Origin: Pseudophaeomoniella oleicola
Lineage: Eukaryota > Ascomycota > Eurotiomycetes > Phaeomoniellales > Phaeomoniellaceae
DNA: 64,000 bases
Reading direction: 5' to 3'
Assembly (NCBI GenBank): GCA_003868215.1
Contig: QWDQ01000040.1
Coordinates: forward strand, 62,001-126,000
The notes beneath the pieces are model-generated. The model had not been told where the DNA came from. It did not search any database and worked only from the letters and a program-made list of their open reading frames with translations. The position numbers and the translations under genes were made by a program. The number at the start of each line of letters is the position of its first letter. Positions within the stretch are counted from its first letter, which is position 1. This document shows positions 32,808-45,466 of the stretch, one piece after another.

Positions 32808-35538
32808 ATGGCACAGCAGGTGCCGCAAGCCAACGACAGAAAACGTGTAAAAGTCTACGAGCTCAGAGAAAATGACTGGTATGACCGTGGTACGGGATTC
32901 TGTACCGGGCAGGTCATCAATGTAAGTGATAAGAAGAATTATCTTTGATTCACCACGTCTGCCACGAGCGTAACTGCGTCGATGTCGTGTTGTTCGTGAC
33001 TCCTCTGACTGTGGTGCATAGGATGAACCGAAAATTCTGGTTGAATCGGAAGACCAACCGGAACGCATGCTATTAGAGACCAGGATCGTAAAAGACGACT
33101 CATACCAAAAGCAGCAGGATACCTTGATTGTCTGGACAGAGCCTAATGGCACGGATATGGCACTAAGTTTTCAGGAGGCAGATGGCTGTGCAGCGATATG
33201 GGATTTCCTCCGACAGGTTCAGCAGCATTTGGTTGCGATGTCTGGACCAGACGATTACCCTTCCGATGATGCCATGGACTTCGCGCATGCTATTGGCCTG
33301 CCGTCACCTGACCTGGGGAGCTTACCGGATATTGAACAAGTGATGCGCGCAGCGAGCACGAATCCGGCAGGACGAGACCATCTTGCCAAATTTATTGTTC
33401 GCGAAGAGTACATAAAAAAATTGATACCGCTGGTGGAGATGGCAGAAGATCTCGAGTCCTTGACTGACCTGCACCGACTATGCAATATCATGAAATCGCT
33501 CATCCTCCTCAACGACAATGCTATCATCGAGCAGGTCGTCTCAGACGATATCATCCTTGGGGTTGTGGGAGCCCTGGAGTATGATCCTGACTTCCCCACA
33601 CACAAGGCAAATCACAGGGCATATCTGTCCGACCCGAACAGATATAGAGAGGTGGTGCCGATCAAGGATCCCGTTGTACGACAGAAGATTCGAAACACAT
33701 GGCGTTTGCAGTACCTAAAAGACGTCGTACTCGCGAGAATTCTTGACGATCCGACATTTTCTGTCCTCAACTCCTTGATATTCTTCCACCAGGTGGACAT
33801 CGTTACACATGTTCAAGGAAACCAAGCGTTACTGAAAGAACTCTTCTCTCTGTTTGATGTCAAGAGTACTGACAACAAGCGCAAAGAAGATGCAGTGCAA
33901 TTCCTTCACCAATGTGCCGCCATTGCCAAAAACCTGCAAGCTCCAGCACGGGCGCAGTTGTTTGTCAATTTCATCAACCATGGGCTCTTTTTGGTCATAG
34001 CGTTTGCCATAAAGCATCCGAATCCCTCTCTGCGTACGACAGGTATAGATATCTTGGTATCTCTTCTCGATCACGACCCTGGTGTGATGAGAGGATATAT
34101 GCTCAGGGCAGTCAGAGACAAGAGAACACCACTTACGGACACTTTGATTGATTTACTCCACGCTGAGACCGATCTAGGTGTGAAGAATCAGCTAGCAGAT
34201 GCCATCAAAATCCTGTTGGATCCGCAAGCGCCGGTAGGAGAATTCAACAGGTCAAGCAGTGACGGGTTTCTGTCCAAGCTTAATCGCCCGGCGGCGGATG
34301 CCACTCAACAGGCGAACGAACAATTTGCACAAGATCACTTCGATCGATCCTGTAAAAAGCTTTTTGCGCCCATGAAAGCACTTGAAGGTCGCTCTTCGAT
34401 GACGAATCTCACGTACCAAGACGTGTCACTTTACTCGCATTTGCTGGAAATCCTCACCTACTTTGTCCGGCAGCATTCTCTTCGCAGTAGGCATTTCGTG
34501 TCTCAGGATAACCTTGCTCCCCGTGCGGCGCAGTTGCTTCTTGTGCCACAAAAGCCTCTAAAGTTGACCGCTCTCAAGTTTTTCCGTACCTGCATCAGCC
34601 TGCAGGATCAATTCTACGCAACCCAGATGACTCTCAACAATACATTCGAATTAATCCTGGATATAGTGATGGAAACAATGCCGCGGGACAACTTGTTAAA
34701 CTCCGCCTGTCTGGAGATGTTTGAGTATATCAAGCGGGAGAACATCAAGCCTGTGATCATCCATATCGTCGAACAGTACCGGGAAAAGTTGGACGGCATC
34801 ACATATGTTGACACGTTTCAGAACCTCGTCAGACGATACGAACAAATGCACGCGTCGTATACCGCCGAGGCGGATGCCAACTTATTTACGCAGGAGGAGG
34901 GGACGCCACCTCGTAGCAATGTCAACGGGCAAAGATGGCCAGGCCTCAAGGAGATGGATGCTGACCAAGAGGAATATTTCAATACGTCTGATGATGAAGA
35001 TGAAGGGAGACCATCTGATCTACTCGACTTCAATGCCAGCCGGACTGTTGAGGGTGAGCTCTTCGAAAAGCAGGCCACTATCAACGGTGAAACTTCTCCC
35101 CTTGTAAGACCTTTGGTTGACTATCCAGACGATGACGAAGAGGAGGCGACAGAGATCAGAGCAGCGCCTCCCGCAGAGATCGTGGAACCACCGGTGTCTG
35201 AACAGAAATCTCCCGGAGCGGACGACTCCCCTTCACCCTCTAAAGGGGCCAATCCCCCGGAGAGATTATCGGAGAAAAGGCGGCGGGAGGAGGAAGAGGA
35301 TGAAGACGAGCTTGGCAAGCTGTCTACCGGGATCAAGCGGCGAAGCTCGAATGCAAGCACTTCGTCTGCCAGCTCTCTACGCCGTAGAAAAGGCGTCCTG
35401 GGTATGGGCAAGAAAGAGAACCAATCCTTAGCCCCAGACGATACGGGCAAAAAGAAGATATCGGTTCATTTGCAGACTAACGTGGGTAAAGATGTTGGTG
35501 ACGAGGGCCAACCGGAAGATAGCAAGCCGGACACATAA
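32808..35538 (+). CDS. PSY2: Protein phosphatase 4 regulatory subunit 3 (PP4R3/SMEK)
   Basis: Exons 32808-32921 and 33022-35538 give 876 residues. The split falls within the PH/EVH1-like N-terminal domain, whose opening KRVKVYELRENDWYDRGTG is hallmark sequence for PP4R3 proteins, continuing to VWTEPNGTDMALSFQE. The SMK-1 domain and armadillo-like helices follow (LPDIEQVMRAAS, FIVREEYIKKLIPLVEMAED, DPDFPTHKANHRAYL). The tail after ~700 is acidic and then basic (EKRRREEEEDED, IKRRSS), with likely nuclear signals. With the Pph3 catalytic and Psy4 subunits it dephosphorylates gamma-H2A and Rad53-type checkpoint targets after DNA damage; the EVH1 domain recognises substrate motifs. In filamentous fungi it also affects hyphal growth. 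Length and domain order are normal. Confidence 0.94.
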
Positions 35539-35688
35539 AGTCAACGCGGGCAGGCATCGTATACCGATGCTGTGTATTTTACCGACGGCGTTTGGAGGGA
35601 CATATTGATTTTTGATGAGGGTTTGGTGCTCTGCGAGGACATGATGACTAGCATGATTGCATTTTTGGGCGATGAAAGAGCATTATTC

Positions 35689-35711
35689 CACGTCACGTCA
35701 CGTCACGTCAC
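35689..35711. repeat. CACGT tandem repeat
   Basis: Four and a half CACGT units in direct tandem, about 150 bp after the PP4R3 stop codon. Each junction makes an overlapping TCACGTCA-like word. Confidence 0.9.
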
Positions 35712-36472
35712 GGGTTTCAGGGCCGTCGCTTTGCTTCGAGTGGTTCATTCTGCTGGAACCAAAGAAAGAAGGATGGCTTCTTTGTAACCACACATTGTGC
35801 CAGGTCATGTCTCTTATTTGCAAGCGAAGCTCCATGCTTTGATGTACGCCACGATTAGCGTTTTCGGTAAAACTCCGATCAAGTTCACTATCAAATTGAT
35901 ACGAAACCGCCGTGTTTGGGAGATCTGAAGCCTGCATGTAGACGTGACTGATAGCAATGCCAAGTATCGTATCGCATGCTGCAAGTACCTCCTCATTTTA
36001 CTCAAGCATGATCGCTTGGGTACGAGATCGACTACGATGAAAAACCTATGACTCGCATGATGTTAGTATTGCCGCCGCACAAGCTTAATGAGCGCACGGC
36101 AACAGCTACTTTTAAGAGATTGATTGCATGAGATACCAGACATAACGTAGAAGACATGTACTCAACGTCCTTGGTGGATTGATTGATGGTAGGTTACTGA
36201 CTTGACGGCTTCCGTAATTATCACCGTGGCACAATCGTAGCACACGGCTGATAAGAGACGGGACACTTGTGGGCAAGCAGGTACAGTAATACGCTTTGTT
36301 CTCAAGGACAAGGTTTATCCCGACATCCTTATTCTCTCGTTAGAGACTTATTAGTAGACAATATCGTAGTACAAGTTCAGCCTAGTACTGCGATAGACCT
36401 AAGGTCTTTAATAGCTTTCATTGTTCTTCCAATCATCGGTCTAATTGGGACGGTGGTGGCAGTAAAGGCCTT

Positions 36473-36491
36473 CCCCCCCCCCCCCCCCCCC
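36473..36491. repeat. C19 homopolymer
   Basis: Uninterrupted run of 19 cytosines; could form G-quadruplex or i-motif structures or be length-uncertain in assembly. Confidence 0.9.
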
Positions 36492-36722
36492 TTGAACACC
36501 GCCACAACACGGCTCGAAGGGTCCTTTCCCTCCCCTAATGTACGGTAATTACTCTGTTCTGGTAGGTGGCTGCTAGGTACTACGATAGTAGGACCAATGA
36601 TCTTACGGTGGAAAAAGGTGCGGAGTTTCAATTAAACTAATTAAGTTATGGCCAACTGCCAACTGCCAACTGCCAACGCCAAATCCAATTCAATTCATCC
36701 TCCGTCGCCCCCATTTCCCTTT

Positions 36723-36734
36723 TACTACGTAGTA
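36723..36734. repeat. TACTACGTAGTA palindrome, copy 4
   Basis: Exact 12-bp palindrome, ~440 bp upstream of the DUF3431 gene start. Confidence 0.9.
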
Positions 36735-37172
36735 CTAACGTTAATAGCCCCGACACCTTTCGTCATGCCTGCGACTCCTTTCCACCACAGCCCTCGATCC
36801 TGCTCGCCTGTCGCTTTAGCGTTTTTCCTACTGCAACTCAACTCAATGAACCTTGACTTTCCTATCCTCAGAGTCGGAGGGGGGCGCTTTTCGCTATTCT
36901 TCCTTTCCCACGCAGCCTTGCATTGCCTACTCGTGTTCTATATTGTTTGCGCCTCGTGTGCTCTATCCAGTCCTTTCTTTTTACTTACTACTTAATATAA
37001 CTACGTGCGCCCTTTGTGCCGTGATCGTGAACGGCCGACAGACCATCTTTTTAAACCCATTTCGCATATCGAACGATCCTTTCACCCTAGTGGTTCTTGC
37101 GAAATTGTTGGTCAGGGCGGCATTGGTGTGCCTTATGAGGGTTCTAGATTGACCTTGGGCCTGGAAATCATC

Positions 37173-38202
37173 ATGAAGTGCGGTGTGCGATTCCTTCTTT
37201 GTGTGGCTATTGTTGCTTTGACGAGTCTCGTGCTCTTCTGGAAATTCATCGCCGACCTGAACGATCAGTATGGCGCTGTCGAATATCTGGAAACGTCGAT
37301 AAGGCAGTTGGTGTTGGAGCAGACGAGCCGACCACATGCGGTTGGCGGGAAGCCTGGGGATAAAGTCATCGTTATGGCTAAAATGGAGGCCGAGGATACG
37401 CGGTGGGTTGCGGAGGAGCTTCCAGAGTAGGTGCATCTCGATCCGTGGCCCTTGCAGGTGTCAAGAAGGGCTGACTGTCAACCATTCAGATGGCAACGTG
37501 GCATTTACACGGTTGATCCCTCTATACCGAGCCCCGACCTGCTGACGACACCGACGAACAAAGGCCACGAGTCAATGGCCTATTTGACCTATGTTATCGA
37601 TCATTACTCGTCTTTACCTTCGACGCTCGTATTCTTACATTCTCACCGCAATGGATTCTTTGAGGCGTGGCATGTCGATACACCAATGCACGATAATGTT
37701 GCTGCAATGCAGGCGTTGCAGCTGGAATATGTTCAGAGGAATGGATACGTCAACTTGAGGTGCAATTGGAACCCCGGCTGTCTGCCACGACATCGGACTA
37801 ATACCCATGTCACTCGGGGTGTGTGGCAGGAAGTCTTTCAGGGAACCAGTACAGAGTCTCTCAATAAAACGTCTGCGGAGCCTACATCGTCAGAAAGCGA
37901 CTACGAAAAATCCCTAGTCATGCCGATGCAGGTCGGTGCTGCGTGCTGTGCGCAATTCGCTGTATCACGCGAGCAGGTGTTGAAGCGACCACGGGATGAT
38001 TATGTCAAATTCCGCCAATGGATCTTAGACACCGAAAAAGATGATGCGCATAGCGGGCGTGTCATGGAATTCCTATGGCATGTCATCTTTGGGAAGGAAG
38101 CTGTATAGTATGTAGCCCTTGACCCCCCTGGAGATATGTCTAACACCTGCCAGCTGCCCCGACGAAGAAGTGTGCTACTGCCAGGTTTACGGTCGATGCT
38201 GA
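37173..38202 (+). CDS. DUF3431 membrane-anchored protein
   Basis: Exons 37173-37426, 37490-38107 and 38154-38202 give 306 residues. The N-terminus is a signal-anchor (VRFLLCVAIVALTSLVLFW, ~5-23). The body matches the DUF3431 family (PF11913): VIVMAKMEAEDTRWVAEELP, joined by splicing to EWQRGIYTVD, then LTYVIDHYSSLPSTLVFLHS. Later come the conserved MPMQVGAACCAQFAVSREQV and the C-terminal Cys-rich ending YCPDEEVCYCQVYGRC. That ending lies across the 46-nt last intron, which strongly supports the model. Family members are common in fungi, often in expanded sets, and are thought to face the secretory lumen; a glycosyltransferase-like fold has been suggested. Activity is not established. Confidence 0.88.
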
Positions 38203-39597
38203 AGGGTTCTATTCTTAATTCTTGGGTGTTTATTATCACCATTGTTGCGTTCCAAGCGTTTGCATATGGCTCCTGTCCGCTGCCAGGAGTCACGGTCTGA
38301 TTTCTTTGCCAAACGACTATTCAACACCATGTTATTTTATGGGAGACAGTTGCCATGTTCAGCGGGACTACATCGAAGATGCTAATGGTTCACATCTGAT
38401 GAGAGATCAAAGAGAACACAAAAGCGAAATGCGCCTAGCCGACGAACAGATCATGAGCGGGCTGCCAGCATTCAGATAGGCAGCAGAATACTAAGCCTCA
38501 GCTAGCATGGGAGGCACAGACCAAAGCTATAGGATCTTCTTTGCGGGTAATTAAACGAATCTATGTCTTGTTGACGAAATCAAGGAGCGCATGAAGCCGG
38601 TGGAGATCATGACTGTCTAGCGTTGAGGTTGTTCAATGTTGTTGTTATTAATTACCTGATGTATTATTGTAGCTAAGGGATAAGCTAAGTTGTAGATGGA
38701 AGGGCCAAAACAAACACAATAGACGGGGGTTGCAATCATCTTTGATTGGTAGCAACTAGGCGTGCAAGAGAGAGAAGGACTCACCTTTGATCAGTGCTCT
38801 CTTGACTTGAAGTAGTCGTCAGTGTCGTTTCATTTCGAATCAAAACAAACGAAGAAACCCGACTTATTTGTTTCTTGTTTCCTTTTTTTTTTCCCGTCCT
38901 GCGATTCTGGAGGATCCAGCGACCAATCTGATTCTCAAGGTGGCAGAATCAGCTGTGCCATTCCCTATGCGCCTGTAGGAGGTGATCCAAGTCGTTCGTT
39001 TTTCGTTGGGAAGGGAATCTTAGAACAAACATCAGGTAACATTAAACAAGAAGAACAAGTGCGCAGGAGGGTTTCGAGGTTTCTTGAAAGACCTGTTCAG
39101 CTTGTTCTTTAACTGGCCACGGCGTGGTTCTTGTTCTGTGGCTGCCGATTCACCCATTGTTTCTAGCCCCCCGCAGACACTAAGAGACTGCCAACGCGAC
39201 ATTCCGTGGGAAACAATCAACACCACCGGGCAATTCCATTTCCCTACCTGACGTTTCTTCCGCTTCACTTCGACGTTCGCTCCAACCATTCGACCCTAAG
39301 CAACTTCCCTCGAGTCTGCTCTGGTCATCCTGTGTTGATCTGACCACTTCTCTGGTTGCTCCCTTCTCCATTCTTTCTTTGGAATATCTTTTTTTCTCGG
39401 AGAAGGGGATAATTATTCGGTCTTACGGGTGCTGCTACCCTTGCTCTTGCTCTTGCGATTATCGACTATCGACGCGCCAACTTTCCAACTCTCCGCTTCG
39501 TGAATAATCTCTGGCGAATACCATGTTCACGTCGGGCCGCGATATTTACTGAACCACCTTTGTTTCTTCGTCCGTTGTGCAGGCGCAACTCAACAGT
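38203..39597. promoter_or_regulatory. Intergenic, apsA upstream region and long leader
   Basis: No coding gene is supported. The last ~500 bases are pyrimidine-rich, as in a long fungal 5' leader. A CAG just before 39583 could be a leader-intron acceptor, but its donor could not be assigned. Confidence 0.5.
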
Positions 39598-42500
39598 ATG
39601 GCTACCGCCGTCAGCAACGGCTCGCAACAGCCGGTGAACAACGGAGGAGAGCTAGCCAATGCTGAGGGCTTGGAGGATCCATTCACCGCCGCCATTGCCA
39701 ACCAACGTCCGCATCCGCACCCACATCGTTATTCTGCATTTGATTCCCAGCTTCTGTCTTTGAACCATACTTCGTCTCCTGCACAGATCAGGCGCACGCT
39801 TGAGGCGCATATTACCGAGACCGACAGGAGATTAGGTGATGCGTCGAGATTGGGTACAACATTGCTTGAACAGCGGCGCGAGCTTCAGGAAAAGTTACAA
39901 GAAATCGAAAAGCAACAGGATGACGCAGAACTTTCGCCCGAACTACGTGAAAGGCTCCTGGAGCTTGAAAGGGAGTACAATGAGGTTGGCAGAGACTCGG
40001 CTCGGGCAATCCTTGCGCCGAGATCTAGGGTTGCGAGCGCAGAAGGCCAGGGCACCGACAGTCCAGCGCATTTTTCTAGTCAGGCCACTGCATCTCCTAC
40101 GAAGGTCTCGGTGCCGACAAGGAAACAGCGCAATCAGACTGCGAGCAGAGTGGGAGATATTCAGTTTGCTGCAGACATCAGCACATCTCTGCTTGCGCAG
40201 GTACGGCAATTGCAGGCGGTCCTTGCCGAACGCGATGATGCTCTGAAGGCCGTCGCGCTCGAAAAGTCAAAGCTAGAACTGGAAGCGGAAGGTCTGTCTC
40301 AACGATTGAGAACACTCGACGAGAGTGAACAACGTTATAAGGATGAAAACTGGAATCTCGAAACACAGACACACGAACTCATTGCCACGGCCAAAGAGTC
40401 GGCTGACCGGGAGAAGAAGTTGAGCTCCAGCCTTGCAGCCGCATTGAACGAAAAGAATCGGGCGCAGAATGAACTCGACGAGCTGAAACTAGCGCACAGC
40501 AAGCTTGCTGATGACCATTCGGCTACTCAAAAGACTCATGATTCGGAATTACACGCGCTCCGACGGACTTTGGATGTTGGAGACGCCGAGAAGCTTTCGT
40601 TGCAAAACAGAATTGAAGAATTGACCTCTCAGAACCAAGAACTCGCAAAAGCAGTCACTGCCCGATTCCGTGCGAGGGAGAGTGAAAGTCAACATGAGTA
40701 TGGCTTTGAAGTGGATGACTTTGATCGAGACGTATCTACGCCTGAACATTCTCCTCCCCCGTCGCCGACCAAAGGCACTCCTCGACATCCAGGTTTGGAA
40801 TCTGAAACGCTCAAGAGCTCTCTACATCACGCCCATAGAATGATACAGAATCTCAAGGGGAACATCCATCGTGAAAAGACGGAGAAAATTGAACTAAAGC
40901 GCATGCTTCAAGATGCGCGAGATGAACTGGAAAGCCGTAGGACCGAAGGCGGTAATGGAAGCGGTACCAAACGACAAAAAACCAAAGTGGACGCATTCAA
41001 GAAACCATCCAGACCTGATATGCTCGGCGGCAACAGGAAGCCGCGAATGGACGTTGAGCTTGAGGATACCGAGTGGCAAGACCACGAAGGCGAGATCTCC
41101 CCAAGCCGCTCGACAGCTCGTTCTCAACCCGGTGCTTGGCCTGCCAGTCTTCCTTCAACTGACCTTAGCGACGCCTATCACACAGCCAACGAAACGGATG
41201 CATTCGAGACTGCAAACGAACGTGAGACTACCACGGAGAGTGAAGCGTTCCAAACAGGAGCAGAGAGTCTTGCTGGCGATAGCACGGACGAGCTTACCGA
41301 GACCGAAGGCAGGAGTAACAGAGGAGGCACAATTCGGGGCAAGCGACATCCGATACTCTCGAGCAGGATGTCATTCCAAAGTACAGCCTCCACCTCCGCC
41401 GACGAAGAGGAAGAGGAAGTCCAAACGCCGGTCCAAACTCAACCACAGAAATACCGGCTCAGGCTTAGCAAATACGCCAATCCTCGCCGATCTCGATCAT
41501 CCATCAGCGGAACCCCTGGCAGTGCACAATCTAGTGCAAAGAACTCCCCAGCAAGTTTCTTCGAGAGGAGCCCACCTGCGCAAGGTGGTCAAAGTCTGTT
41601 CGCGGAACTCGGCGGCGCAGGTAGCGATGGAGAGTTCAGCACACCAGGAAAATCGACTGTCGCTTCCCCGAATTCGACACCCGGTGCTTTCCCCCTGTCA
41701 GCAAACCAAAAGGATGTTGGGGTTAGCCCTTTTCCCCAACTACAAACGCATCCTGAGATGGTTGATTCTGGTATGATGACCGAGCCATGGGAACCAGAAC
41801 CTGCCACACAATCGGAGAGCCTTCGTGCCGTGGATGATGAAGACTCCTTTCCTTCAGAACGGTCGTCGATGGTCAGTAACGGCCCTCTACCCACGGACTT
41901 CCCTCTACCTCCAAGCCACCCTGCTTCACCCGGCGTTGTCGATTCCGGCACGCAGTGGACTCCATACAAAAGCCTCAATGAAAGTCCATCGAGGAGTACC
42001 GCCACTTTTATCACACCGCCTAAGACTGTTTGGGATGAGGAGCATGATCGTACGCCTATCGTCCCTGCGCCTGTTCAGTTGAGCTTCTCTCAACTGTCTG
42101 TTCAAACTACTGAACCAGTTGAATCGCCGCGACCCGAAACTCCGAAGGAACCAGTGCTCCAGGTCGTGCAGCCTGTCTTAGGCCTTGCTCCGTTCTCGAC
42201 ACAAGAGACCGCGCCTGTTCAAGTAGAACCCGCCAAGCCTGCAAAGGTGCCATTCACCTTTTCGGAAATATTTGCTCAAGAAACCACCCCTATTGAACCT
42301 GAACTACGTCCAGACGTTCCACTACTGGCAGAAGAAGTCCAAAGACCTCCGACTGCGAAGAAAGTGGAAGAATCCAGACCTTCTACCGCTCAAATGGGAG
42401 GGATTGCGGCCGCCGGTGCTGGACTTCTAGGCTCCATGGGTGCGGCCATTGGCCTCAAGAGGACGACTGACAAAGAAGAGCCTCTCATTGCAGAGGACCA

Positions 42501-44234
42501 GACAAGCACAGAAGGCGTTCCTCCACAACCGGCTTCGGTGTCCGTGAGATCGCCTTTGCAAGACATCTCTGGCAACGTTACGTCCGTTCCTTCGGAAAAC
42601 CTAATTGAGAAAGTTGTCATGAGCGATTCGGGTGCACAGACATTACTGACATCTGCGCAAATCGATAAAGCATTGATGGAACAGGTCAAGACGCCAGTCA
42701 GCTCGACTTCGAGCAAATTGCCACTTTCAGAGGCTGCGATAGAACGACCTACGACTGGTACAGCTTCCGGGCCGATTTCTCCGAATGTGCAATCCCGAAG
42801 CAGGGCACAAACTCATGACTCACAAATCGGACCAGTTCAGAAGATGCCTTCCACGGTTACTACTCCTCGCAGGCCAAGCAGTTCCGGGAGCACCCGGCAT
42901 AGCTCCACGGCGGCCTATCCACCGTTGCCAGTAGACCATAAGCAGGCGATCGTCGCCGCCGGGGGCAAATTGCCAGCCGAGGTGAAGCCTGAGAGACAGG
43001 TCATGGGGCCTCCGCTTGCACCAGCTTCTGCTTACAGGCGACCAAGAACTCCAAGCGAGCAACGCGGACTAAGCCCTGCGAAGATGGGAACCACCCCTCG
43101 GCCCCGTGGTGATAGGCAAGGTGCCACAAGTCAACTGTCTCGCAGATCCTCTGTGTCCTCGTTTGCATCAGAACTGGATGACAGGTTCAACATCCATGCC
43201 GATGGCTTGCCAGGCGTCCATCATTTCGACCCTGGTACAGACCCTCGCATGATCCAGGCAATCACGCAGACAATGATTGGTGAATATCTGTGGAAGTACA
43301 CTCGTAAGGCTGGTCGCGGCGAGCTATCAAACACGAGGCATAGACGATATTTTTGGGTTCACCCTTACACGAAGACACTATACTGGAGTGACCAAGATCC
43401 TCAGACAGCGGGACGTAATGAACTCAAGGCTAAGAGCGTTGCCATCGAAGCAGTCAGGGTAGTGACAGACGACAATCCTTTACCACCTGGCCTTCATCGC
43501 AAGTCTTTGGAAGTGATCACACCAGGTCGCAAAATCAAGTTCACAGCGTCCACTGGTCAGCGGCACGAGACATGGTTCAACGCCCTGTCATATCTTCTCC
43601 TTCGGACGCAGGAGGACGGGAATGGTACTGCTATAATTACAGATTCCAGTCACTTGACTGCCGAAGATGTTGACGAATTCAATCCTGGTACTCATATCAT
43701 GTCTCGACCATCGCTCTCCAGCTACAATAGTCGTACCACCCAGAACACTGTTATCCGCACTAGTTCTCGATTCTCTGGCCGCCAGGACCTAACTCCAGGA
43801 GAGTCTATATCATCTCGTCCGACTCTCGCACCTCCTCCTGGCCAAGAGTCCGTTCGGAAAGGCTCAATGTCACGGCTCTCGAATATGTTCCGCACGAGCG
43901 TTGGATACAATCGGTCTCGTTCGGATGGATTGTTTGGTTCCAAAACACCTGGCGAAGAAGGTGCTGCAAATGGGATCTACAACGCCAGTCTGGTGGAGGA
44001 CAAACATGACAGTGCCGAAGATCTGCGAAAAGAGATGCTACAGCAGGAGAGAGAAGCGGATCGATTAGAAAATGTCAGAGCTTGTTGTGATGGTAAGTTG
44101 AATTTCCAAAATTTGTGTATCGTAGGTACAATTGCTAATGTTGCTATTTTACAGGCAAGCATGATGTTTCTACCTTATCAAGGAGTGGAAGACATTCACA
44201 CAAGCATCATCATCATTCCATCGCTCGTCGATGA
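39598..44234 (+). CDS. apsA: Nuclear migration protein ApsA (Num1-like cortical anchor)
   Basis: Exons 39598-44092 and 44155-44234 give 1524 residues. The N-terminal region, with HRYSAFDSQLLSL and then ITETDRRLGDASRLGTTLLE, begins a long heptad-rich coiled coil (to ~430), as in ApsA/Num1. A very long Ser/Pro/Thr/Glu-rich disordered middle follows. A PH domain lies at ~1228-1337 (GEYLWKYTRKAGRG, RRYFWVHPYTKTLYWSD, ITPGRKIKFTAS, ETWFNALSYLL), which binds PI(4,5)P2 at the plasma membrane. The last exon adds a His-rich tail KHHHHSIARR. ApsA anchors dynein at the cell cortex so that nuclei are pulled along hyphae and into conidiogenous cells; Num1 also anchors mitochondria. The start ATG is the first in frame after a possible leader acceptor. 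It is convergent with Ku70. Confidence 0.93.
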
Positions 44235-45466
44235 TGGAATCACCAGCACCTTTCCTTTATACGACCTCAATCATCATTATGAACCTCTATTTACAACCAA
44301 GTTTGTTTCCCAACTTTGACCACTCTCATTGACACGACGTCTTACGACCGAACACGCCCTTTCCTCATCGTCCGAATTCTTTTGTGTCTACATCCTCTTA
44401 TTCGACAAATAATCTCACTCTTTTCTGAACTAACTGGTGGAAAAGTTTCCTTCATATTGTTTTTCTCTTTCGGAAGGATAGGTACTTTTAAGGTAGAGCA
44501 AGCAAGCGAAGCGAGCGATCTATGGAAAGGCTCACACATAATATGTCGCTTCCTCATTCGCTCATTCCTTATTTTGACTCTTCTCCAGCGAAATCCCTGA
44601 TAACCAAAAATTGCTATGGATTCTCTGTTCGGAAACAATTTGTTTACTCGCGGAGGGGAGGGGGAAGGAAGTTGTAGCAGCGACAAGCATGAAAAGCCCC
44701 CATAGAAGGACGCGCAGGAGGAAGAGGAGGAGAGGAGGGAAAGGAGACAAAATTGCTCCAAAATTGCTCCAAAATTGCAAGCACCATCTGGATGGGAATG
44801 GGAACGAAAGAAAAGGAAGAGAAACACCGTGTATCCCCTTTTCCTCCCTCTCTCCCTTCTCTCTTAAGTATGAATCGGCCTTCTACTACTACTTTGAAAG
44901 AAAACCAAAGAAAAAAAAAACAAGGAAGAAAAAAAAAGAACTCCCACCGATCCTTTTGCTTACCTACCCTACCTACCCTTGGGTATTTCATCTCTTAGGT
45001 ACATAGGTACATACCTATTTATATACATAATAACTACCAACTAACTAACTACCTGAACATCCCCATTCGGGAAAACGATTTTCCATGATGAAGAATTTTC
45101 ACGATCTTCTTCTTCTTCTGTCAGGGATAGAGAGCCACAGAAGGAGGGCGGTGTTTGATATTTAACGGTAGGTATACTTTACTTGTAAAAAAAAGAAAGA
45201 AAGAAAGTAGGTAGGTAGGTAGGTAGGTAGGTATCACTTCATTGATATATCATGTCGTTTCGTTACAGTAATTAAGCAGGTAAGGTATAAATACAGTACA
45301 TGACATGTCTCCTTTTTTCCTTTTCCGTTTTCCTTATTTTGGATAATCGTTACATTTACACAGAAGCGCCGGTGAGGTTACTGATAGACAAACAAACAGG
45401 AACATGATGGGGGAAAACAGGTCAGAGTCAAACTCTACTTGACGACATGTGATGCAGTGCAAGACT
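44235..45466. other. Intergenic between convergent apsA and KU70, repeats
   Basis: No gene is supported. An 11-mer AAAATTGCTCC is repeated 2.6 times near 44748-44778, purine-rich tracts lie at 44660-44950, and AAAG then TAGG tetramer runs lie at 45191-45232. The region should hold both 3' ends. Confidence 0.6.
45191..45232. repeat. AAAG/TAGG microsatellite
   Basis: An AAAG run passes directly into six TAGG units. Confidence 0.85.

Larger units (their letters stand above)
35539..37172. other. Intergenic with short tandem repeats
   Basis: No supported gene. It holds a pentamer CACGT repeat at 35689-35711, a C19 homopolymer at 36473-36491, a GCCAACT heptamer repeat near 36651-36676, and an exact TACTACGTAGTA at 36723-36734. 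Confidence 0.6.
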
